Shown piece after piece: positions 29,507 to 35,681 of a stretch of DNA of 35,681 nt. Position 1 is the first letter of the stretch. Each line of letters starts with the position of its first letter. The stretch is taken from assembly GCA_021772955.1 (NCBI GenBank), contig JAJFKZ010000040.1, forward strand, positions 1-35,681. Reading direction: 5' to 3'. The notes under the pieces are model-generated. The model was not told the DNA's origin. It searched no databases and saw only the letters and a program-made list of their open reading frames with translations. This stretch comes from Gammaproteobacteria bacterium. Lineage in GTDB: Bacteria > Pseudomonadota > Gammaproteobacteria > Xanthomonadales > Wenzhouxiangellaceae. The translations under genes and the position numbers were made by a program.

Positions 29507-29932
29507 ATGCAATACAAAATTAAACTGACAGTTACAGCCTTACTGATGCTCCCGGCGATGGTTCTGCAGGCAGCCAGCCCACAGGATTTCATTGCCAGTC
29601 CCAATGAGCCACATGGTCTGGTGGTCACCAGTGTAGACCGCGAAGCTGCGAACATCTATTCGGTCTATGCTGTCGCGGTGGATGGCCAGGAGTTGGCGCG
29701 GCGCGAAAATGCGCTGTGGCTAAAACCGGGCGAACACACCATCAAGGCCATCAACAAGACCACCATGAATCGCAACTTTGTGCCCGGCCTGCGTGGTGAT
29801 CGCAGTCGTGAGGCCATCGAGCCATTGACGCTGAATGTCGAAGCCGGCAAGAACTATTATGTCGGCCTCAAGGCCGATAGCGGCAGACGTTCAGACTGGA
29901 AGCTGGTGGTCTGGCAGGTCGAAGAGCAATAG
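29507..29932 (+). CDS. Small secreted protein, unknown function, last in paralog cluster
   Basis: 141 residues from ATG 29507, with ACGGAGAG 6-8 bases upstream. The in-frame TTG at 29480 is rejected. Signal peptide MQYKIKLTVTALLMLPAMVL with cleavage near LQAA. The mature part looks like a small beta-sandwich: VYAVAVDGQELARRENALWL, KPGEHTIKAINKTTM and VEAGKNYYVGLKAD. The KPGEHTI and AGKNYYV phrases are reminiscent of PEGA/DUF2846-type surface domains. It lacks the four-cysteine signature of the three preceding genes but shares strand, export and spacing, so it may belong to the same unit. Confidence 0.7.
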   Translation: MQYKIKLTVTALLMLPAMVLQAASPQDFIASPNEPHGLVVTSVDREAANIYSVYAVAVDGQELARRENALWLKPGEHTIKAINKTTMNRNFVPGLRGDRSREAIEPLTLNVEAGKNYYVGLKADSGRRSDWKLVVWQVEEQ

Positions 29933-29939
29933 CCTGCCG

Positions 29940-29954
29940 GCCTGTGCTACAGGC
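29940..29954. terminator. Short hairpin between convergent genes, possible terminator
   Basis: GCCTGT (29940-29945) and ACAGGC (29949-29954) pair perfectly around a 3-base loop, between the small secreted protein and the convergent ligase gene. No T-run follows on either strand, so termination activity is uncertain. Confidence 0.3.
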
Positions 29955-29980
29955 GCATACTCTACGGGTAAGCGTCCGGC

Positions 29981-31354
29981 TCAATAGGCAAATTGATCGA
30001 AAATGGGGTCGATATTGCGGCCCCATTCGTTTTCATACAGCCGCAGTTTATGCCCGGCCGGTGACTCACCTCGTTCGATCGCATCACGCACGGATCGCAG
30101 GTGGATGCTTTCATCCTGACCATCCGCATTGCGGATAGCGCGCGCCAGCAGGCCTTGTTCAACCAGTTCGAAGACTTCCTGGGCCAACTCCAGTAACGAT
30201 CTGCCATCAACTGTGGCCCGCAGTCCCTCGCGCGAGACATCCTGCAGAAAGTCAGCACGGTCAGCCGGCTGCCAGTGCTTGACCAAATCCCAGGCGGCAT
30301 CCAGGCTGGGCTGGTGATACAGCAAACCCACCCAGAAGGCCGGCAGCGCACAGATGCGTCTCCAGGGCCCACCATCGGCGCCACGCATTTCCAGAAATTG
30401 CTTCAGACGTACTTCCGGAAAAGCCGTGGTCAGGTGGTCTTCCCAGTCCTGCAGCGTCGGCAGATGTCCCGGATAGGCCGGTAGTTTGCCGTTGAGAAAA
30501 TCCCGGAATGACTGACCGGCAGCATCGATATGATGGCCATTGCGGTAGACGAAATACATCGGTACGTCCAGCATGTAATCGACATAGCGCTCAAAACCCA
30601 TGCTCTCATCAAACACGAAGTCCAGTTGACCGCAGCGTTGCGGATCGGTATCGGTCCAGATATGTGATCGATAGCTGAGATAACCCGAAGGCTTGCCCTC
30701 CACGAATGGAGAATTGGCAAACAAGGCCGTCACCAGTGGTTGCAATGCCAAACTGGTACGAAACTTCTTGACCATATCGGCTTCGCTGGAAAAATCCAGA
30801 TTGACCTGAATGGTGCAGGTGCGTTTCATCATGTCCAGGCCCAGTGAGCCAACCCGCGGCATGTGCTCGCGCATGATCACGTAGCGCTCCTTGGGCATCC
30901 ATGGTATGTCCTCGCGACGCCATTTGGGCTGAAACCCCAAGCCGATGAAACGGATGCCCATCGGTTCGGCCACAGACTTGACCTCAGCCAGATGCTGATG
31001 CACTTCATTGCAGGTCTGGTGCAGATTTTCCAGCGGCACGCCGGATAGCTCCAGCTGCCCACCCGGCTCCAGCGTGATCGAACAACCATCCTTGCGCAAG
31101 GCGATAACGTTGTCGTTTTCCAGCACCGCCTGCCAGTGAAACTGATCACACAATGCGTTGAGTATCGCGGCGATACCACGCTCACCTGCGTACGGTATGG
31201 GACGCAGGTCGTCGACGAAAAAGCCGAACTTTTCATGTTCGGTGCCGATGCGCCAGTCTGCCTTGGTTTTACAACCACGGCTGATGGCCTCGATCAACTG
31301 CTGTTTACCAGTGATGGGCGACGAATTGCTTTGAACAGCTGGAGGCTGGGACAT
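29981..31354 (-). CDS. gshA: Glutamate-cysteine ligase, plant/alphaproteobacterial (GCS2) type
   Basis: 457 residues, first enzyme of glutathione synthesis (ATP-dependent joining of glutamate and cysteine). The family signature [14 protein letters not shown] opens the domain. [14 protein letters not shown] carries metal- and glutamate-binding acids, and [28 protein letters not shown] and [26 protein letters not shown] follow in the expected order. This is the type found in plants, alphaproteobacteria and Xanthomonadales, not the E. coli type. A downstream gshB is not in the window. It lies alone on the minus strand, convergent with the secreted-protein cluster. Confidence 0.93.
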   Translation of the reverse strand: MSQPPAVQSNSSPITGKQQLIEAISRGCKTKADWRIGTEHEKFGFFVDDLRPIPYAGERGIAAILNALCDQFHWQAVLENDNVIALRKDGCSITLEPGGQLELSGVPLENLHQTCNEVHQHLAEVKSVAEPMGIRFIGLGFQPKWRREDIPWMPKERYVIMREHMPRVGSLGLDMMKRTCTIQVNLDFSSEADMVKKFRTSLALQPLVTALFANSPFVEGKPSGYLSYRSHIWTDTDPQRCGQLDFVFDESMGFERYVDYMLDVPMYFVYRNGHHIDAAGQSFRDFLNGKLPAYPGHLPTLQDWEDHLTTAFPEVRLKQFLEMRGADGGPWRRICALPAFWVGLLYHQPSLDAAWDLVKHWQPADRADFLQDVSREGLRATVDGRSLLELAQEVFELVEQGLLARAIRNADGQDESIHLRSVRDAIERGESPAGHKLRLYENEWGRNIDPIFDQFAY

Positions 31355-31762
31355 GGCTGGCTCTGAAACTTAAAGGCAAGACTGTGATTATCAGGCATGC
31401 CAGCGCTGTTGTCAGCAGCTTTGTCACGATTCGAGCTTATGATCCTCACCATTGTGCGTATTCTTGCTAGGATGTAGCAATGGCTCAGACAAATCAGCTT
31501 GGTAATGACGCTAGCCCGCCTATTTCATGCAGGCGGACAGTTACTGGTCATCGTTTACGAATAAACAAGGCGATAGCAATGAATTTATACGTTGTGGAGT
31601 GGTTACGATTGGTCCTGTTCGAGATCAGGCCAAATCTGGCGTTGCATCTCGGGCGATCACCCTTGAAGCATAGCTACGGCTATGCTGCTGCGGGCGATCG
31701 TCCAAGCTGCTTAGCCAGCTTCGCCCTGCTCCTCGAACCCTGCATGAAATATGCGGGCTAGG
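31355..31762. other. Intergenic region of about 408 bp between divergent genes, mostly an inverted-repeat element
   Basis: The first 155 bases carry the promoter region for the ligase gene on the minus strand. I could not define boxes. The rest is the candidate element at 31511-31761. A 93-codon plus-strand frame at 31480-31761 is not supported, as it runs through the element. Confidence 0.5.
31511..31761. mobile_element. Candidate MITE-like element, 23-bp inverted ends, abutting the OppA-like gene
   Basis: The left end 31511-31533 begins CTAGCCCGCCTATTTCATG. The right end 31739-31761 is its inverted copy with one mismatch (22 of 23). The 251-bp interior has no supported gene. Both ends finish with CTAG, which could be part of the repeat or a 4-base target duplication of the IS5 kind. 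A related solo end lies at 25928-25958, so this family occurs more than once. The next gene starts at or inside its right end. Confidence 0.6.
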
Positions 31763-33544
31763 ATGATGACTTCCAGGTCATGCTGTTGCAATGTGGTGCG
31801 TGTAAGCCGGATACTGCATTGGCCGTTGATCTGGCCGTTGATCTGGTTGTTGCTGCTGTCGGCGTGTGATGGTAATCAGACCCCGCAATCAGAGCTGCCG
31901 ATAGCCACAGAAAATGCCGACAATCCAGCAGCCGTGCAGACCGCGCCGCTGGCAGACTTCCACATCCTCAGACGCGGCAATGGCACGGAGCCGGAAACGC
32001 TGGACCCGCATTTGTCGGTTGGGGTGCCGGCAGCCAACATTATTCGCGATCTGTTTGAAGGGCTGACCAGCGAGTCACCCGCTGGTGACATTGTGCCAGG
32101 CGCCGCCAGTCGCTGGAATATCAGCCGTGACGGCAAGACCTACACATTTTACCTGCGCGAGAACGCGCAATGGTCCAATGGTGATCCACTGCGCGCGGCA
32201 GACTTTGTCTATGGCCTGCAGCGCAGTCTTGATCCGGCCACAGGTTCGCAGTATGGACAGATTCTGTCTCCCATCAAGAACGCCAGTGCGGCACTGGCCG
32301 GCCAGCTGCCGGTCACAGAAATTGGTGTGCGGGCGCTGAATGAGCGCAGCGTGCAGATAGAACTGGAGAATCCGACACCTTACTTTCTGACCTTGCTCAG
32401 CCATCCGGCCACGTTTCCGGCACATCGCGAGTCAATTGAGCGCTGGGGCAGTGAGCATGTGCGGTCCGGTCGACTGGTCTGTAATGGCGCCTATGTATTG
32501 GACGAGTGGGTGGCCCAGGCGCACATCAAGCTGATCCGCAACCCGCGTTATTGGGATGCAACAAACTTGCACATCACCCAGGTCAATTACTATCCGATCA
32601 GTGTCAGCAATGCCGAGCTGAACCGCTTTCGTACTGGCGAGCTGGACTGGACCTATGAAGTTCCCAACAGTCAGTTCGACTGGTTACAGCAGAACATGAG
32701 TGAGGCGCTGGTCATCAGTCCCTGGATGGGCACTTACTATCTGGGACTGAACCTCAAGCGCGAACCGTTTATCGGCAATCGAGCCTTGCGTCAGGCGCTG
32801 AATCTGGCCATTGACCGTGACATTCTCACCACCAAGGTCACGCGTTCTGGCGAGATTCCCAGTTTCAATCTGGTGCCACCAGGCGTGCCGGATTACCTTC
32901 GCGCCGAGCAGGATTATGCCAGCTGGAGCCAGCCACAGCGCGAACAAGAGGCGCAGCGATTGTATCGCCAGGCGGGCTATGACAAAGCCAGAACGCTGGA
33001 GCTGGAACTGCGTTACAACGACAGCGCCAACAACAACAGAATTGCACTGGCCGTGGCGGCCATGTGGAAACAGCTGCTGGGGGTAAGGACCACGCTGATC
33101 AACGAGGAATGGAAAGTGTTCTTGCAAAATCGCCGTCAGCAACGCGTCACCGAAGTGTTTCGTGGCGGCTGGATCGGTGATTTTGGTGATGCCTATACTT
33201 TTCTGGACATTTTTCAGGGCAACCATGGACAAAATGACACCGGTTTTGATAACCCCAGTTACAACCTGCTGCTGCAGCAGATCGCGGCCGAACGACTGGC
33301 TTCGCGACGGGCCAGGTTAATGCGCGAGGCAGAGCGGCTGTTGCTTAGTGAACAGCCGATCATTCCGTTGTATACCTATGTCACCAAGCGGCTGGTCAAT
33401 CCCGCCCTCAAGGGTTGGCAAAACAATGTTATGGATCATCACTACAGCAAGCACATGTATTTTGAAGAGCCGTCGAGTGTGCCAGCACCGCCAGCGGCTA
33501 CGCAGTCGGAATCAGCTACTGAGCCAGACAGCGAAACGGGCTAA
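31763..33544 (+). CDS. Oligopeptide/dipeptide ABC transporter substrate-binding lipoprotein (OppA/DppA family)
   Basis: 593 residues from ATG 31763; the codon 31766 is equally possible. It carries a long basic N-region, a hydrophobic core and lipobox LSAC (Cys near residue 35), so it is a lipoprotein. The solute-binding family 5 landmarks follow: GTEPETLDPHLSVG at the start of the mature part, RDLFEGLT, WSNGDPLRAADFVYGLQRSLDP and ALRQALNLAIDRDIL. The last quarter ends in a Pro/Ala/Ser-rich tail. No permease or ATPase genes follow, so it is an orphan binding protein. The ATG is at or just beyond the edge of the inverted-repeat element, and there is no good ribosome site. A 12-base tandem duplication lies in the signal sequence. 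Confidence 0.9.
   Translation: MMTSRSCCCNVVRVSRILHWPLIWPLIWLLLLSACDGNQTPQSELPIATENADNPAAVQTAPLADFHILRRGNGTEPETLDPHLSVGVPAANIIRDLFEGLTSESPAGDIVPGAASRWNISRDGKTYTFYLRENAQWSNGDPLRAADFVYGLQRSLDPATGSQYGQILSPIKNASAALAGQLPVTEIGVRALNERSVQIELENPTPYFLTLLSHPATFPAHRESIERWGSEHVRSGRLVCNGAYVLDEWVAQAHIKLIRNPRYWDATNLHITQVNYYPISVSNAELNRFRTGELDWTYEVPNSQFDWLQQNMSEALVISPWMGTYYLGLNLKREPFIGNRALRQALNLAIDRDILTTKVTRSGEIPSFNLVPPGVPDYLRAEQDYASWSQPQREQEAQRLYRQAGYDKARTLELELRYNDSANNNRIALAVAAMWKQLLGVRTTLINEEWKVFLQNRRQQRVTEVFRGGWIGDFGDAYTFLDIFQGNHGQNDTGFDNPSYNLLLQQIAAERLASRRARLMREAERLLLSEQPIIPLYTYVTKRLVNPALKGWQNNVMDHHYSKHMYFEEPSSVPAPPAATQSESATEPDSETG
31820..31846 (+). repeat. 12-bp tandem duplication in the signal-peptide coding region
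   Basis: TGGCCGTTGATC occurs twice in a row (31820-31831 and 31832-31843) and continues with TGG. In frame it encodes PLIW twice, lengthening the hydrophobic core of the lipoprotein signal. The reading frame is kept. Confidence 0.85.
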
Positions 33545-34102
33545 GGACAAGAAAGTTGAGTTAAGACTCGGCACCCTGTAGATACTCTGTCTCATGTCAA
33601 GCTATATCGGGCCTGATAGCGAACAATTTGCTGTTGTCAAAGCGCGGATCGATGGGCATCAGACTTCGCCGCCTGACTCGACTTGCGATCACCTTGTTTG
33701 GATCGAGCTGTTCAATCCTGCGCAATCACCAGCGTGTGGTATCCTGACTGGCAGCAGATGGCCGCCAGTTTATGCACACTTCTGGCATCATTGACTTATG
33801 TATCCGTGTGAGCACAACTGGATGAATAACTGTTTTTTCACCGGCGGATTGATGCCGATGCTGGACACACGATTGCAGTTCCAGCAGAATTTGTTGCGAG
33901 AGGATTTCTGGGCTATGGATGGTCGACATGACGAAAACAACACCAATTCCCGGTTGCAGCTGCAGCGTCAGCACCGGCTACCGGTGATGGCGATCTGGAG
34001 CCAGCGCTGGTGCAAGTTTTGCCTGGCTGGAGCTGAATTGCCCGGTACCCACGTTGGCCACGCATGGCTGTATGGGCACGCTCCGTTCAGAATGTGCAGA
34101 CC
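33545..34102. other. Region of about 558 bp without a supported gene
   Basis: Three short plus-strand frames (33594, 33798 and one overlapping the kinase start) and one minus-strand frame (33726-33974) have no ribosome sites and no recognisable products. The 33798-34112 frame overlaps the kinase start. There is no response-regulator gene. I see no strong terminator or promoter here. Confidence 0.5.
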
Positions 34103-35473
34103 ATGGCGTTAACCCGACTCGAGTACTGGCTGACCACACCGATCAGTGTGTTGTGGCGAGACATTCAGGACGGTCAGATCAGCAACAAGCTGGTACGCGT
34201 CTTTTTTCTGCAGATCGCGGCTATTTCATTGGCAGCGGGGGTTGGTACCTGGGTAGCCATTCAGGCCGTTGAAGGCATGGTGCTGGAAAAAACCTTGTCT
34301 GCCGAGGCCGATTATTTCTGGCAGCAACAGGCCACCAATCCTGATTATCAGCTCCCGGACACCAAGAGCCTGAAGCTATTTCTGATCAACAAAGGCGATG
34401 AGGCCAGTCTGCCGCTGCCACTGCGCAATCAGGCGTCTGGATTCAGCAAGATGACACTGTCATCAGCAACGCGCAACCGTATTTATGTCAGCGAGCGCGG
34501 CGGTCAGAAACTGATCTTACTGTATCAGAGCGAAGCTTTGCTGAACGCATCCATGCTGTTGGGCATTGCACCACTGCTGGGTGCCATGCTGGTGATTTAC
34601 TTTCTTACCTGGCTGGGTTACATCAGTTCCAAGCGCGCATTGTCGCCGCTGGTAAAGCTGGCCGAACGAGTCGAAAATTTTGATTTTTCCAGCCAGAAAC
34701 TGACCGCGATCAACATGGCCGATATCGCTGCAGAAGCAGATATCGAGACACTTTCCCTGCTGCGCGCATTTGAGCATTTTACTGCCAGACTGCAAAGCAT
34801 GATCGAGCGTGAGAGGTTGTTTACCCGCAATGCAAGTCATGAACTGCGGACGCCGCTGGCCGTGGTCAAGGGCAATCTGGAGCTGTTACGACATCGAGCC
34901 GACAAGCCGGAAACCCGGCAGCAGGCCATCGACCGCATGCAGCGGGCGATCAATGACATGCAGGGCCTGATTGAAGCCTTGTTGCTGTTGGCTCGCGATG
35001 AGCAGAAAAGCATGCCCGACACGGACATCGATGTGGTCGCCCTGGTACGCAAGATCATGGCAACCGAAGCCGCGATTCTGGGCAAGCAGCATCTGCAGCA
35101 GCTGGTCGAGATAAACTATCCACTGCTGTTGCGGGCGCCGGAACGGGTACTCAGCATCATTTTTTCCAACCTGCTGCGCAATGCCTTCACCTACACCGAC
35201 AACGGCTCGGTCACGGTGTCGGTCAACAAGCGCTCGGTCAGTATCACTGATACCGGAATCGGCATGGACAAGACCGAACTGCAGCATGCTTTTGAGCCTT
35301 TCTTTCGTGGCCAGCATCACGACAAAGAAGGCCATGGCTTGGGCCTGGCACTGGTGGCAAGGCTGTGCCAGTCCTATGGCTGGAAAATTTCGGCTGACAG
35401 CAAGCCCGCTGCGGGCACGACGCTGACGCTGGCGTTTCCTGGCAAAACTACGATCCGCGAGAAAGATTATTGA
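34103..35473 (+). CDS. Membrane-bound sensor histidine kinase
   Basis: 456 residues from ATG 34103. An in-frame ATG 34064 would add 13. Helix 1 is at about 28-52 (VFFLQIAAISLAAGVGTWVAI). A periplasmic sensor loop of about 100 residues follows, then helix 2 at about 150-175 (MLLGIAPLLGAMLVIYFLTW). A short HAMP-like connector leads to the dimerisation H-box RNASHELRTPLAVVKG with the phosphorylated His at about 246. The ATP-binding part shows the N-box NLLRNAFTYTDNG, G1 DTGIGMD, an F-box-like HAFEPFFRGQ and G2 GHGLGLALVARL. It is a two-component kinase, but no regulator gene is adjacent in the window, so its partner and stimulus are unknown. Confidence 0.9.
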   Translation: MALTRLEYWLTTPISVLWRDIQDGQISNKLVRVFFLQIAAISLAAGVGTWVAIQAVEGMVLEKTLSAEADYFWQQQATNPDYQLPDTKSLKLFLINKGDEASLPLPLRNQASGFSKMTLSSATRNRIYVSERGGQKLILLYQSEALLNASMLLGIAPLLGAMLVIYFLTWLGYISSKRALSPLVKLAERVENFDFSSQKLTAINMADIAAEADIETLSLLRAFEHFTARLQSMIERERLFTRNASHELRTPLAVVKGNLELLRHRADKPETRQQAIDRMQRAINDMQGLIEALLLLARDEQKSMPDTDIDVVALVRKIMATEAAILGKQHLQQLVEINYPLLLRAPERVLSIIFSNLLRNAFTYTDNGSVTVSVNKRSVSITDTGIGMDKTELQHAFEPFFRGQHHDKEGHGLGLALVARLCQSYGWKISADSKPAAGTTLTLAFPGKTTIREKDY

Positions 35474-35583
35474 CAGCAAAATAGCCCGCGCCGATTCTTA
35501 GCGCAGCCCGATCATTCGACTGCAACAACGGTGTCGGCGCAAGCTGGTTATAATGTTTGTGTTTGAAAACGTTGGAACAACAG

Positions 35584-35681
35584 ATGTTTGAACAAGCCTG
35601 GTTCTGGCTGATACTTGGCGCCCTGCTGGTGCTGTCGGAATTCTTTATGACCAGCATCATCGCGATTTTCTTTGGTGTCGG
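35584..35681 (+). CDS. NfeD-family membrane protein, N-terminal fragment (cut by window end)
   Basis: The first 32 codons read as a membrane helix with the family-like start WFWLILGALLVLSEFF, then IIAIFFGVG. NfeD-like proteins usually begin with such a helical hairpin and partner with stomatin-like proteases. GGAAC lies near 35573, about 8-10 bases before the ATG. Only the N-terminus is visible, so the call is tentative. Confidence 0.6.
   Translation, partial: MFEQAWFWLILGALLVLSEFFMTSIIAIFFGV

Noticed and set aside
33798-34112. 104-codon frame before the histidine kinase, considered as a response regulator or small gene
   Set aside because: No phospho-acceptor Asp pattern or DNA-binding domain and no ribosome site. 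It overlaps the kinase start in another phase.

Overview
The window looks like chromosome of a mid-to-high GC gammaproteobacterium. The nine F-type ATP synthase genes are in the single gamma/beta order I-B-E-F-H-A-G-D-C. AtpD and AtpA read very close to enterobacterial-type sequences. The glutathione-synthesis ligase is of the plant/alphaproteobacterial (GCS2) type, as in Xanthomonadales and some allied gammaproteobacteria. The lineage below class level is inference only.

Layout. (1) 1-3966, plus strand: 3' part of a 2-hydroxyacid dehydrogenase, a PLP-dependent decarboxylase and a secreted protein of unknown function. (2) 4096-5436, minus strand: a DedA membrane protein with a C-terminal PAP2-like domain that seems to have lost its catalytic residues. 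Its start lies 24 bp from a roughly 183-bp element with 22-bp inverted repeats. (3) 5644-13435: an accessory island. It holds an AT-rich lipoprotein, a broken ParD/ParE pair, a tandem-repeat tract, a small protein, a membrane protein, an MmeI-like single-chain restriction-modification enzyme and, divergent from it, an AT-rich protein with a HEPN-type Rx4H motif. This is probably a small, partly decayed defence island. (4) 13436-17544, minus strand: a very large secreted Asp-box (BNR) repeat protein and a LolA-like periplasmic protein, separated by a clear intrinsic terminator. (5) 17727-25828: the atp operon behind an extended -10 promoter. Two things are unusual: subunit a carries about 62 extra residues near its C-terminus, and a lipoprotein gene sits between atpG and atpD, overlapping the atpG stop codon. 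(6) 26116-29932: a DUF2189-type membrane protein, three tandem paralogous secreted proteins (Sel1-like region plus an invariant four-cysteine C-terminal domain) and a fourth small secreted protein. (7) 29981-31354, minus strand: glutamate-cysteine ligase. (8) 31511-31761: a second candidate miniature inverted-repeat element, abutting the start of an OppA-like lipoprotein (to 33544). (9) 34103-35473: a membrane sensor histidine kinase, then the first codons of an NfeD-like protein cut by the window end.

Strongest leads for new biology: the lipoprotein embedded in the ATP synthase operon together with the enlarged subunit a; the tandem family of four-cysteine Sel1-like secreted proteins; and the HEPN protein beside the MmeI-like enzyme. 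No CRISPR array, tRNA or rRNA was recognised.
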